From Pyrocephalus nanus (lineage: Eukaryota > Chordata > Aves > Passeriformes > Tyrannidae), in assembly GCA_038380795.1 (NCBI GenBank), contig CM076262.1, positions 1,270,121 through 1,334,120 on the forward strand: a DNA stretch of 64,000 nucleotides, written 5' to 3'. The first letter of the stretch is position 1. Each line of letters opens with the position of its first letter. The notes under the pieces were generated by a model. The model was not told the DNA's origin, searched no databases, and saw only the letters and a program-made list of their open reading frames with translations. The translations under genes and the position numbers were made by a program. Shown one piece after another: positions 1 to 13,360 of the stretch.

Positions 1-3000
1 TCCCTTGACTGGCCACCACTTTCAGGATGGCCACCACTCCCAAAGGACCTTGGTCTGTAACTGAGGCTTCAGCATACAGTGATTCATCTGCTGGTCAAAA
101 CTGGTCATGGCCTGGAGATCGGGCTTGGCTGAGCTCAGCTGTGGAGATGAACAGGACACTGGATATGGCACCGTGGTTTCTATATCCACAGCAGAATGGC
201 AAGTAGCAAAGACCATGCTGGCAGGCTACACACTATTGACCAGTTCATATCAAACCCATCAACAGCCACACTGCTGAACTCCTCCTTGCTTCTGCTGCAG
301 TTACTACTCCATTTCTTCCTGTGCTCATAGAAATATTTGCATGACTATTATTAGTACATAGGGATATATATCAAATCAGTCACTTTTGTAGAGCTGACCT
401 ACATAAACACTTCCATTTTCTGCAATATTTAGTGTTTAGGTTAGAGGTGAAACATGGAATAGACAGTATGTTGTAGGATTAGAGAGTCTGGCAATAGAAT
501 TTTCAATTTCTAGCAATATTCTGAGGGGGGATTTAAAAATAATAGGATAAAATAGTATAACTGTCACTGACAGCTTTGGAAGAACTTTTAGGCTGTGCTT
601 AGGGACAAAAATTAATAGTGTCAGTGTAAGAAATACTTATTTTTTGCTGATATGACCAGTTCACATCTAGGCATTAGTCTTCCTATGGATTTATTGTTCA
701 AATTTTATTTTATTTTAATACATACAGTGTATCTATTTTATATATCTATGAATTTATATGTATATATATGTTTTATATACTATAGTGCGATGACTCTGAA
801 TTGATTTAAAGCTCTGTAAAGAAAATATAAATTGTTTTGAAAGGTATACTGCTGAATGCTTTGGAACGCATAAGATTGAGACAATGGAGAGTCAAATCTG
901 CAATGTCTGAGACAAAGAGTGAACACTGGTTTTGCAAGCAGCCACCATGAATGTTTGCTCTGCTAGAGAGCTTCAGGTCTTATGATCTAGAAAATGAAAA
1001 TAGTCTTGGATATTTGTGTGTCAGCTTAGCTGTTCTCTGTTCACTGCAACTAATTTGATACCTAGAACCTCATGCCATAGTTTCATTTTGTCAGTTTGTT
1101 GGATATTAAACATGAAATGTTCTCATTTATATGTGGAACAAGGAGAAATGATTTTAAGTTTTATATTTGCGAGGATGCAGAGAACAGTTTCTCAGTAAAC
1201 TGTTTTAAGAAACAACAGTTTGAATTCTGCAGATACTATCAGAACAGTACTGTGAGGGCACAGTAGGAGGAACTGCATGAATGCAGCTCTGATGCAAATG
1301 TAAAACTATAAATATAAATTTATTACTGCATTGCCTGTTTCATGGAGGTATAAAAGAATGGATGTTTTATTTGAAATGTCCCCTACAAAACTAGTCAAGC
1401 CTAATGTTAAAAAATGGCAGTACCTTTTGCTTGATTGAACTAGTATTTGCATATAGTCAGGCAATGTTTGAGTGTGGTATTTAAAGAAAAGGGTGAAAAA
1501 TTGAGCAGAAACAAGATGTTGAACTGTACTAGATAACAAAGTCTGCTGGCAGGAGAAACATATGGGGTCTGGGCCCAGATACCTAGACTGTTGAGTGCTG
1601 ATTTTGCTTTGTTTTCTGATCAACTACATAATGTCTGGCCATGGAGGAGGGACCAGGATCTAAATCTTGCCATAAGAGTCATGTTTCCTAAGTAGCAGAC
1701 ATAGGAGTCCTTCTCTCTTGCCCACATCCCACCCTCCCTGTGTCATTGCTCTTTCATTTTTATATATAGAGGGTCCAAGAAAAACAGGAGACCATGCTTT
1801 CCAGGATTGTATTGCCTAGTACTCCAGGCAACTTTTTTTGGAGGTGGAAGACGGGGCTTCAGTTCCAGATCTTCTTTTTTTGTGTGATGTAACTCCTAGG
1901 TGGATATGGAAAAGCTGGACTTCCTACAGCACTTGTACATTCACTGTGCTCAGCATTGCTGCTGATGTACCTTACCTGAACACACCACTCAGATCAGACT
2001 CTTGTAAGGACACTGCTGGGAGTGAGATATTTAGGTTATGTTCTGTCTCACATCTGGATCACAGAGATTCTGCACTTCACACTCTTTGGCAGTTCTGCAC
2101 ATGAATGGAAAGTTTGCAACCTCAGGTCTAAAGTGTAAATGTCGATTGAAAAGTGAGCACTGATAAGTCTTGCTGTTGCTGCACTTTGGGATTTCTGGGT
2201 CCTTGTTTGGAGGGTTTACAACCTAAATTCTGTTCAAGTCATGTTTTAGATATTTAAACCACAAAACTATCTTAAGCTTTTACTGTTCCTCACTATATAA
2301 TTTTATTAAGCCTCACTGAACTTATTCTCCATTATTAAATCAAAATGAGCAAGTAAGAGATCAAATTAACAGTAATCTGTTTTATCTAATCTGAGATATG
2401 TAATTGGACAAAAAAGCCCTCCTTTAATGATTCAAGACCACTCCTCACAGTACAGAACCAGCAGTAGCCAAGTAAAACATACCTCTTCAGTAATTCTATG
2501 CTACATTGTAAATTTGGTGTTAATGTAACACTTCAAAAGCTAACTGAACTTTTAGTTGATCTACTGTATCTCTATATTATGTACAATATTTCTTCATAAA
2601 TATGCTTGCATAACAAAACTGTGGCAATTTGAGGAATTTATGTAAAACTTATGAATTCTCTTTGATATCATGGGTCCTCAAGATATACCTGTTTCAACCT
2701 GCACACTCTATATTGAAAATGTTTCTTATGTTTTTATATCATTGAGTTTTCCAAGGACATTGTCACAAGGCCAACCATAATGAACATAATGAAATTCTGA
2801 CAACTTGAAATAAAATGGAAGACCTTCAGACAAGAAGAGCTGGCAATGGCTCAGAATGATTTACTTGCCCAAGTGGCTTAGTTACCAAAACATGGATCAC
2901 ATCTTGGGAAAACTTGGTGATGCTGAAAGAGAAGTAAAAGTTAAAATAGAGAAGATATTTTAATAGCCATTATGGAGTAAGACAGAAGAAATCAGAAGAA

Positions 3001-5871
3001 AAAACTCGGTGCAGTAATGTAAGAAGTTATTTTCTGGTGTCACAGCCAGACAGAGGCAATTGAGAACATAGAATTAATGGAATTGCAAGGCTAGATTCAA
3101 ATTCACTTTTGACCAATTTAGACAAACCTAGTTAGATAATAAATGGAGCTGGGACAGCCTTCAGTGGATACAAAGAGAAGTTGGAGAGAGCAAAACTAAA
3201 GGTCCTAATTATGAAACTTTAAAACTTCTTCTTCTCTTGGCAGTCTTGAAGTACAATTATGAACCTACTGAAACAAAAACTATTTTAAGGTGAAGTAGGT
3301 TTTCAGCCTTTAAGCTCTCTTACCTTTCCTTAAAAATCTGTAAGCTGAGAGTATGGATATTCAAGTATGGCTCCTAGTGAACAGAGACAGTAAGATACCT
3401 TTCAAAAAAGAAAATAAAGCTAATTGCTTCTTTTTAGGAAAAAAGCCCTACATGTTTAATCATGCCTGGTTTTTGAATTTGAAAAATACAATAATAATAA
3501 TGGGATGAATAATTACTGGTACTAAGAATATGTTGAGATTTTGTCATTAGACTTCCAAGTGCAGAAATGAAGAAAGAGATACAAGTGTAGTAGACTTTGA
3601 CTCAGCCTTATGATTTAAGGCTTAGGTATGCTGAATGTGAATAAAACTGTGTTATATAGCAGTTTTAAGAAAGGATTTATGAAGTCTCTCTACCAGGGGA
3701 TGGTAAAAGATTTGTTTTGGTCTGTTCAGTATGAGCATCCTAGAAGGAATTTTTGGAACCAGTGGGGGTTTCTGTTATTTCTGTGGAAAGTTTAGAGAAA
3801 CATATGTACTTATAAAACTCTTTACAAATGTACTAGTTCCATAAAAGCTACATATTTCTCAACCTTTGTAATAAGACCAAAAATAGTTACTGTAAGCAGG
3901 TGGCAGGCATCAACTCTTTCAAAAAATGAAAAACACAGTCTTTCACTCATGAAGTTTATTTCCTTAGTTTTTATTTTTTGTGAAACCAGAGTGCAGCTTT
4001 TGAAGCATAAGATGAAGGGAAAGTGGGTTTTCATCACGAGATAATGAAAAAAACAAAAACCAGTGCTGTAAGAGGATATGGAACTCTTAAGGAGCAAATT
4101 GCTCAGCTACTATTGCATGAAAGAGCGTATTTAAGGTATGTCTGTCAGAGCCTCTTTGCCCTGTTTCTATGACATTTGCTTCAGATGGCCTGTATTTAAC
4201 ACCAAATCAGGTAATTTTCATTGTTTTGAGTTACGACAGTTGACATTATAATATATTAAGGCAGCAGTCTGACAATTGTTATGTACAACCAATTATAGAT
4301 TATTTTGGTAGTGTGCATAAAGTGATCACATGATCTACATTCACTATTGGAAGGTCAGTATTCCTTTGGAAGTGAAGGGGATTTTAATTCTTAATTCTGA
4401 TTAAATGTATTGGGAGTTAAGCAGAGAAACCTCCGGCAAAACTCATAAAAGTTCAGATTTCTAGTGCCTTACATTTCTATCTACAGCTATAATAATTTCC
4501 TTGCTGGTCCTTCTGAAATGTAATCCTTTTTAGTGGGGTTTCAGTGTTACTTCTGGACAAGAAAAGAAAATTATGAAGTTTTCACTTAATACACAGATCT
4601 ACGTGTAGACTAGTTGAGGGGAGTTCTCGAGGAACAGTTTGACACAGGCACAAAACAGATTGCTCTTTTTACTAAAGTAATAAGAAAAGCAAGGCAGAAA
4701 GGTAAGCAGATGTACATCAAATGTGTACAGCACACATACATTAAAAGTGTCTGAGAATGCACTTTATATTAGCACAGTGTCCTTGAGAATGGGCTGTCTG
4801 GTAGATTTCCCTTTGCCTCAGTTGATAAATCTTGGGGTTAGGGGTGGAGGGGGAAACAATGGAGTCTAAGTTGAATACACTAGTTCTGATGCTGATGTGT
4901 ATTTGTGGAATAAGAGTGGGGAGAATAATTTATTCTAATATTTATTAAGATGTAGGTCAAACAATTTACTGGTAGCAGACCGAGAGAAAAGAAAAGACAG
5001 AATCTATTTTAAGAACCAATTTAGATTTTCACATAAATGGAAATCAAGAATAATTCTACTGCATTACACAGAATTATAAGGGCTGGTGCAAGGTCAGAAT
5101 GAAGCCTCTTGTGTTTTCTGTTCAAAATGAATTTAAATCAGGATGACTGCACTGATTTCAGCAACTTCAGGCAGTTTTTTAACCAGATGAAAATTTTGCA
5201 TTCAGTTATCACAATAAATAATTCAGCTAATATTTTTCTAAGGAAAAGGATGAGGATGGAGACTAATGTGGCTGCAGTTCCCCATGAGCACCATCTGCTG
5301 CAAGATGCACTTCTGGTTGAAAGACAGGGACCCCTCCATCCTATCAATATAACTACTGCAACCAAACCTGTATTTTGTCTTTGACTTTGTCCTAAATTAC
5401 CACTGATGCCAATGGGAACTCCATGTGCAAGAAAGTTTTTTATTCTGGCTCTCAAATCTTAGTATTTTCGAAACGTTGACTTGGGCAGGAGCTGACATAA
5501 TTCACATTTGGGGCTTTGCACTGAAGCACTTGAATTCCATGTGGACTACTGTACTAGCCCCATAAACCCATGTTTAAAAATCCCACTCTGAAAAGAGGAT
5601 TACTGAACATGTGCTATATTTGCTCCCTTTTTTCCATAACCTTTTAATGCCTCAGGGATTGAGTTTCACTAGACGCAGTGGGAGAATCCTGGTACATCTG
5701 GTTTCCCTGTGGTCTTACATGATGACTGAACAGCCTCACAGCTTTTGCAGTCAGGTTCCCTATGGGCTCACACTGTGATTAGATTTGTTCACCACAAATA
5801 TATCCTTGTTTGCCATAAAGATACAAGTGAATTGAGCTTCTGTTTATGAATCCCATTTACAACTAGGACTT
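1..5871. other. Intergenic DNA, no gene recognised
   Basis: This is AT-rich unique DNA. The first 330 bases are richer in GC and contain a short direct repeat of GGCCACCACT at positions 11 and 29. Several ORFs of 60-110 codons occur on both strands (for example minus 1306-1623 and minus 5138-5455), but none shows a recognisable domain, clear splice context or family similarity. I see no clear transposon. Confidence 0.6.
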
Positions 5872-5940
5872 CACAGAATCATACCATAAATTAGGTTACA
5901 AAGGACCTCTGGAGGTCACCTTATACATTTCTTGGCTCAT
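5872..5940 (-). mobile_element. CR1 LINE 3'-end fragment
   Basis: Read on the plus strand the piece starts with CACAGAATCATACC and continues through AAAGGACCTCTGGAGGTCACC. This is the reverse complement of a CR1 3' untranslated end, where an octamer tail follows a 'GACCTCCAGAGGTCC'-like segment. Only the last 60-70 bases of the element are recognisable, so the copy is old or severely 5'-truncated. The inner boundary is uncertain. Confidence 0.6.
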
Positions 5941-7793
5941 CTCTTCCTAAAGATGATTTCTTTTTCCCCTTTTGTGGATGGACAATTTGGAAATATCCTT
6001 TCAGCTGACAGTGTCCTCTGCTTTTCTACTTCTCCAGGATGCATTAATCCCAACCCGCACAGATACCATATTTTAAAATATTGTACACAAAGTATTTAAA
6101 AATAATGTGTACCCACAAAACTAAATTCTGAAATGTGAAATTTGGCATGTAAGAATGTTAAAAATGCATACGCCACACATCTATTCCTGAATGTCTGATC
6201 AAATAGCTTGTCACCTATCTGGCTTTTGTCACAGCAGGAGATGACTCCATGGAGCGAGAGGGTAGCAGTGGCCTGGGTGTGCATTTGGTACCCAGGGAGA
6301 CACAGCTGTCTGTCACTTCCCAGGCAGGATTTGAGGTTAGCCAGCATTCCATGCATCAGGACATCCAGCTGCCATAACTCTGGAATGGGGGATGGTTCTG
6401 GCAAAGTTATGTGGAATTCAAAAAACACGGTTTGGTCATCCCTTTAGGAGAGTTTGATTTCAGTTTAGAACAACAAATATTTTTGAGCTGACTTCATTGA
6501 GATTCTCCCCAAGGCTGTATTTATTATTAGATAACATTGACTTGTTCTTGGAAAAGCACTTTTGGCCTATTTTTAATGTAAAATATTTTTGAGGATTTAT
6601 GTTTTCTTTTTGCAAATACAATACAATGAAAAACATGGCTCTGTGACATTTATTGCTGAATACTGGCTCCTTATTGGCAACAGCTCCAAATATACAATCA
6701 ACATCTTTAATCTTTATGAAGAGATGAAAAGTTACTTAGGTAGGGCCCATTGCAATATTATCTTTTATGACAAAGGACTTTTTTTTTTTAGTAGATATAG
6801 ACCACTTTATAGATGATATACTGTCTGCAATTATCAGATAGAATTTTGGAAGCTGACCACAAATGGCCTTTCTGAAAAGATTAAATTTTAAAAGAGACCT
6901 AATTTTTCCTTGCTATTCATGCAGACACTGAAATAAATATACGCTTTTGAGGAAAAATGAGTCAACATGGCTTCAGCTGATTCTCCAGGTCATTTGAATA
7001 GATTCAAATAAAATTTAAAACTGCTACCATGGGACTTATGAATCATGTTAGGTTAAATTCTGAGAAGTAAGTGCAGGTATTGAACATGTAATTTCCATAG
7101 CCATATCAGTTCAGAAAGAGGTTGGAAGAAAATGTCCTTGAACAGTTCTAGAATTAAAGACATTCTCATTTCACAGGTAACTCATGAAATGGAAAGCGAA
7201 CATATTTTCATAAAAGTGACAATTTTCTTCACTTCAATTCTCCCAATATTGAAAGTGCTCATGCTTTAGGACTGTTGCTTTTCTGTGAAAAGGTAGAGAA
7301 GGGACATGCGGTCGTACTATTTATTATTAGCATCATTGCAGTGGGTGCAAAATGATGCACAAACAGAAGAAGAGAGAAACAGAAGAAAAAGACAGACCTT
7401 TCTCTTTTAAGTTTTACAGGACTGTGTTGCTCTGCAGTATTTTAACTCCATTCAGGAAAAGAAGGTAACTTCCATGCTTTTATATTTGCCAAGTGGACAG
7501 TAGCAGTATGAAAATGTACGCAAAATTTTAGTGCCTTGAATGAATGGCAACTGAGAAAACTGCTGGTACTGTTGGTTCCAGTTGAAATTTCCAAGGCAAG
7601 AATTAGTGAGGAGGAACAGACAATATAGGAAGGCTGAAGAACACAAACTTTAACCCAATCCAGCAACAAGCTCTAATTTTCTACAATAGTGTGCTTAGGG
7701 ACACAATTCTCTCTTCCCCACCTCTAATGTTTGCAACTCCTAGGTCTGATGGAGGGCACTCTGCTTTCAGGCCTTCACTTAACACTGTGTAGT
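5941..7793. other. Intergenic DNA, no gene recognised
   Basis: Unique AT-rich sequence. ORFs at minus 6096-6428 and plus 6208-6447 overlap each other on opposite strands and show no recognisable family, so I do not call them genes. Confidence 0.6.
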
Positions 7794-8690
7794 ACACCCT
7801 CAGCAAATTTGCTGATGTCTCCAAGCTGGTGCAGATGACACACAAGAGGGAAGGGATGCCATCCAGAGGAACCTCGACAGGATGGAGAAGTAGGCCTCAA
7901 TGAACAACCTAATGAAATTCAATAAAGCTAAGTGCAAGATCCTACACCTGGGTTGTGGCAATCCCAGACACACCTACAGGTTGGGCAGAGAGGTGACTGA
8001 GAGCAGCCCTGAGGAGAAAGACTTCGGGGTGACGGTTAATGAAAAACTCAACATGAGCTGGCAGTGTGTACTCACAGCCCGGAAAGCCAAACGTCTCCTG
8101 GGCTGCATCAAAAGGAGCATGGCCAGCAGGTCAAAGGGGGTGATTCTTGCCTTCTACTCTGCACTTCTGAGACCCCACCTGCAGTGCTGCATATGGTTCT
8201 GGTGTGCCCAACATAAGGACATGGCATTGTTGGAGCAAGTCTAGAGAAGGGCCACAAAGTTGCTAAGAGGACTGGCTCACCTCCTGTGCAAAAACGGGCT
8301 GATGAAGTTGGAGCTGTTCAGCCTGCAGAAGGCTACATGGAGACCTCATAGCAACCTTCCAGTATCTGAAGGGGGCCTACAGGGAAGCTGGAGAGGGATC
8401 TTCCTCAGGAACTATAGTGATAGGAAGAAGAAATAACAAGAAATAACGAAAGAGAGGAAATTTAGCTTAGATATTAGGAAGAGGTTTTGCACGGTGGGGG
8501 CGGTTAAACACTGGCATAGGTTGCCCAGGGAGGTTGTAGATGCCCTAACCCTGGCAGTGTCCAAAGACAGGTTGAATAAGGCCTTGAGCAACCAGGTCTA
8601 GTGGGAGATGCCCCTGATCATAGCAGGGTTGGGACTAGATGATCTTTAAGGTCCATTCCAACCCCTTAATATCCTATGATTCTATAATTA
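7794..8690 (+). mobile_element. CR1 LINE, 5'-truncated, sense orientation
   Basis: About 900 bases of the 3' part of a CR1 element: the end of ORF2 (reverse transcriptase C-terminal region) plus the 3' untranslated tail. The ORF at 7900-8244 encodes the typical CR1 C-terminal stretch, with features such as [23 protein letters not shown] and SALLRPHL. It stops at a TAG, and homologous sequence continues in broken frames. The 3' end carries the diagnostic tail (GATGATCTTTAAGGTCC, then CCTATGATTCTATAATT). The start near GTACACCCTCAGCAAATTTG marks the 5' truncation. Stops and frameshifts show that the copy is inactive. Confidence 0.93.
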
Positions 8691-11600
8691 CACACATCTC
8701 TTTGTTAAGCAGAATAAGGGACATTTTGTTTTGATTTTCTCATGAAAATCGCTGTTTTGATCTGATCAGATGAATGATCCAGAAACAAAAGGCTCTGCTT
8801 GACTGTCTAGTGTGCCTGCACCTTAATGTGACAGAGCTTTCCACGCATTTTGAAATTTCATTACAGAGAAACTGAGCTAAGGAGACCCGTACAATGTCTG
8901 GACACGTTTTGAATGCCCATATCATTTTATTGTTCTTTTAATTTTAGTTCAAAGAAGATGGACTTTTATGTTATACTTGATATGTAACCTCCAGCTTGCT
9001 TGCTGGGAAACTTGCTTTCCAAATATTGATAATACAATACTTGGTGTTACTGTGTATTCATGTGAACTTAAAATCTTCATCATTTAAAAACTGGTTACAT
9101 TCTTTACAACTGAACACTTAGCAGTGTATTCAATGTCTAATGTATTAAAAACTTGTCACTTCAAATTTCTGAAGATTGATTTCAGCAGAAATTAGGTGGT
9201 TTGGGTCCTGTGCATCTTCAGTCACATCCAATTTTGCCCAATATGTTTTGCCGCATTTGGTTCTGAATTAGTATTCTTACTTTTCTCATCTGGTGAACAA
9301 CCTGCACTTTCTGTTGAATTCAGAAAATTTACCAACAATTGGTTCAAGTGTAAACCAGTAGGACAACCAGATAGAGGCCCTCCTTTCCACCACTCTTAAC
9401 AACCGCATCACTACACCAGTTTAGATCTGGAAAACCTCTCACCAGATGTAAAAATGAACGGCAAGGTTACTTTTGTAGTATAATAATAGAGCATTTATCA
9501 TGGTAACAGACCTATTGTGGTTCATCCATTTGGCCATGTTTTATTTTATTATAAATGGTGAACTCAACTCCCTACTCTCTTCTCACAAAACTTATGTAAG
9601 TAGCTTTATGAAAAGAGGAATCAGGGCTTCAGACTGTGTGTCTAGTCAGTGCACAAGAGTCTCTGGGCTATCCAGAGAAAGCTCCCATGGAAGGGCATGG
9701 TAGCTGAGAAACACAAGCACAGCACGCTCCAGAAAACTCAGTGAGCATCCTGGGGACACCACCTGCTTCCCTTGACACCATCACAAGCCAATGATTCTCC
9801 TTCCACTTGTGCCAAGGATATGATTGGGATGCAAATATTAATACCTGTAAACTTATAAAGGTCAGATAGAAGATGTCATAGAATTTCCAGGTTTCACAAT
9901 AGCAATAAAGCAGCATCACCACAAGCAGCAGCATTTATCTGAGTAGGAGAGAGCATTCACAGCAGTGTTCATACACCCAGAGAAGCCAGTGTATTAGGAA
10001 CTCTGTGAAGCATGTGTATTCCAGCCCCAGGTATTGCTGTACTCAGCAGAATGGTAAGACCTAGCTGGTGTGCAGCACTTGAAGGTGCATCCTGAGAAGC
10101 TGAGGACTTCTGTCCATTTGCAAAGGGACCATGCACTGACTGTTAAATGTTCTAGGATGGCTGGGTTTTAGCTATGCTACTGTTAAAACATATGGAAGCT
10201 GTAGCAGTCAAAAGCTGTTCCTTCCTGACCTGCAGCTTTCTTCCACTAATTAGAGGGTAGACTGTATTTGTTAGGCAGTGAACATTGTCAGGTGGTTTCT
10301 ACTTTCTGCTGTGAAAACAGCTTCTAATGGTATTAGTTTAGTGCAAAAAGTGAACTGATTTGTGCACTAGCTGAAATCCCGGAAGAACTGGAATCCTATT
10401 TTCAAAAAGCTGGGATAAAACAAGCTCCTTTAAAGTCTAAAAAAATATATAACTGAAATAACTAAAGCACTAGAACATAGTATTTCTTTAAAAGAAAAAA
10501 GCAGAAAATGGTCCCATATATTCTTGGGTCTCCAGTAGAAAACTGACATAAATGGCTTTTCTGGTATAAAGGCAACTACATAGTAGATGCGTTAAAAATT
10601 CATAGTGAAAAGGAAAAATAAATAATCCTTCAAGCTTCCCTTGTACCAGAGAAACATGATTCTTTGCAACTGCAAGCTGACAGTGTCAAAGGGGACCACC
10701 CCCTTTAAGTGCTTTACAGTAGCTGATATTGAAATGGGATAAACAAGGAGTAGAATCAACAGAAATATGCTCACTGTACAAAAGTTCAACTGAAAACATA
10801 ACTTATGCCACATTAGTTTGTAAAGTTATCTAACTTTAAGCAAAAGTAGATAAGAAATTAATAACAGAATGAATTTAAACATTTTAGTAATTTTTGTCAT
10901 CATGATTTTTCTTTTCATAAGAACTACTTCATCAAGCTGATGATCAATCATAGGTGAAAGTTTATTAAGACAGAAGAAAAACAGGGGTATCTGATTTTAC
11001 ACTCAAGACATCAAAAAATGGAAGTCTTTAGCAATAAAGCTTCTTTCAGAACCCAGGAAACAAAGCCATTATGCTGTGCAAACACCTTTCAATAAAGTAC
11101 ATTCAGCTTCAGGCAAAGAACAGTGTTCCTCATATCCCTATTGTTTGAAGATAATTACTCTGCTAAAATTTTGTTTTCCTGAAGTGAAACTGTTGCCCAG
11201 TTGTTAGGGATCTTTTCCAAAGTGTAGACAGAGTCTGTGAAAAGCTGCTTGTGATAAAATTTATTCTATTGAAAGAGCAATATATGATCTTCTACTGAAA
11301 AATTGGCAAAATTATGTAATTTTGGGAAATTAAAATGAATTGAGTGGTGACTTTGTGGTTTGAGTTTTTTTTTTTTAAGTGTAATGGTTTACCCAAGCTG
11401 GAACATCAAAGATGACACTTTGACGTGTGCTTGTACCCACAGAGTTCAATAATCACATACAGGATCATCTACTGCTAGGCAGCTTTCAAAGGTGATGCTA
11501 CTCTCTGGAGCTCCTCTTAGGGCTGCAAATTTCATTTGTACATAGTAATTGTGCACCATGTCCCAGAGTTTTGAAAGCTACAAAAAATGTTCAAGAACCT

Positions 11601-12944
11601 GGAAAGACTTGCAACTTATCAGAGTAACTCTGTGACCATTATTCTTGTAACATGAAATCAGAAACCTACATTCTCATGGATTACTGGATTGAGTCCTACA
11701 GTTTCAATCCCATACAATTTTAGAGGCTTTCATTTTAACTTCCTCCCTCCATTCACCATGAAAGACATAAATTGCAAGACTGAAATAACCAGGACTTTCT
11801 TACGTAAGACCTGCCCAACAACTCTTCTAGCTTGGTGCTCTGCTGAACAGAGACTTGAAATGGAGGAATAGTATCAAAATACATAGCTCTGCATCACATG
11901 TAACCTTTTTCCCCAGCTCTGAAAGATAAAAGCCAAGATTTCTAGCAAGAGTGGCAGCATCCACAGCACAAGATCAGAAGGAAATTCTGTGAACTGTAGA
12001 AAGCTCACCTTCCTATTCTCCTTGTTCTGCTGCTAAGAGATTGTGCTCCTTGGTTCAAGCAGACAGCTAGAACACCCTAACAAGCTGGAGGGACTTTTGA
12101 TAGACATTCTTGGATGAGCCATTTCACCTTTGGTACTTAAAGAATGTTCTAGATACGCTACTAAGTCTTTCAACCATATACCATACAACCTGACTGAGCG
12201 TAAATAGAATACAACTATTTACACCTCCCATTTTCCATCAGGATTTTTTACTTTGATTTTGGTCCTAATCTTCTGTGGAACTCATATGCACTAGTCAGAG
12301 AAGGCTAAATGTTTAGCTAGCAACGTAGGTTTGTCACGAAGAAGACGTGAGCAATGGACCTACTGACTAAACCCAGGATTTTAACAAAACAAGTTTTCCC
12401 TATATTGTAAAAGAAATGTGTACAATGGTCTTGTTATAATTCTAATAACTTCCTAATGCAGAAATACTACACATAATTCCTGATTTACATAGCCTTACAC
12501 GTACTTTTCTGTGAAATACATGTTAAATAAAAATATTGGTCCCACTTTTAAATGTATTTACTTGGTAACAAGAACACAGGCTACAGAAGTGGCATATTCT
12601 AAATCGAAAAAAACCTAAAAATATTCTAAAAGAAAAGAAAAAGCCTTTCATGTTTTCTTAGTTCTCGCAAGTCTCATTCCCGTGACAGCAGAAGTGAGCT
12701 GTTAGGTGTTTACTGTCGTTACAGAGAAGGTGAGCACAAGCACGTAAGTTACAGCAGTCCGCTTGCCAGCTCTCTAGTTAGGAGGACTTTCAAAACTCTG
12801 TCATCCTGACTAGAAGATTAATAGCTGCTTCCTCCTGAATAAACCTTGACACGAAAATTGTGGAACTTGTTGATGGCCTCCCTCATATGATACATTTATA
12901 AACTTTTACTCTGTAGTTTTTCTTCCCCAGTCAAAAACTTCTTA
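8691..12944. other. Intergenic DNA downstream of SMIM30
   Basis: Unique AT-rich sequence with only chance-sized ORFs (60-90 codons) on both strands. Any longer alternative 3' untranslated region of the minus-strand gene SMIM30 would extend into its right end. No repeats were recognised. Confidence 0.55.
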
Positions 12945-12962
12945 CCCTTCTCTGAGGCACTA

Positions 12963-12968
12963 TTTATT
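12963..12968 (-). promoter_or_regulatory. SMIM30: Candidate poly(A) signal of SMIM30
   Basis: TTTATT on the plus strand reads AATAAA on the minus strand, about 195 bases past the SMIM30 stop codon. The following minus-strand sequence contains GTTTTTGACTGGGG, which could serve as a GU-rich downstream element. Cleavage would fall near 12945. This is the first canonical hexamer after the stop. It is a sequence-based inference and alternative sites further on are possible. Confidence 0.6.
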
Positions 12969-13162
12969 CACAAGCAATATAAAATTATCTTTCTGTCACA
13001 AGGGCAGATCCTACAAATCCCTTTTACTGTGTACAGTCTTGATTCTGCTGTACTGAACAGTAAGAGAGGTTTGCAGAAATATCTACATGTTTTTCGAAAG
13101 TTATCTAGAACCAAAGCTCAATCTTACACCCAAGCCATGTTAGGCTGAACATTTTCTTGAAA

Positions 13163-13348
13163 TCACTGCTGCCCATTCCTTTTCCTTGCATACAAGCCGA
13201 GGCAGGCGCAGAATCCGATGACACTGACAGCGAGGCCTAGAAGGAAGGCAATGGTATCTCCAGCATCCAGGGCTTCAACCACTGGTAGCACCAGCAGCAA
13301 CGAGAAGAGGACCAGGAAGAGTTTAGAGGTGTTCTCGATAGAAGGCAT
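13163..13348 (-). CDS. SMIM30: Small integral membrane protein 30 (micropeptide)
   Basis: The ORF encodes 61 residues and is the only clearly intact host gene here. Seen: a hydrophobic N-terminal segment at about residues 10-24 ending LLLVLPVVEA, a short acidic link (DAGD, 28-31), a second hydrophobic span at about 33-54 with CACLG, and a basic C-terminal tail ARKRNG. The LLLVLPVVEA core and the C-terminal CACLGxYARKRNG block match what I recall of human SMIM30 (59 residues). The N-terminal stretch is either a signal peptide or a signal anchor, giving a single-pass protein of the ER or plasma membrane. In human the transcript was first called noncoding (LINC00998), and the peptide was later reported to help membrane anchoring of SRC-family kinases. 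The start codon has A at -3. A CAG acceptor lies 12 bases upstream (after 13360 on the minus strand), so the whole CDS sits in one exon. Stop is TGA. Confidence 0.95.
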   Translation of the reverse strand: MPSIENTSKLFLVLFSLLLVLPVVEALDAGDTIAFLLGLAVSVIGFCACLGLYARKRNGQQ

Positions 13349-13360
13349 GCTGATGACCAG

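Noticed and set aside
7900..8244. Possible host gene of 114 codons
   Set aside because: The translation is the C-terminal part of CR1 ORF2 and the DNA continues into a CR1 tail, so it is part of a dead LINE.
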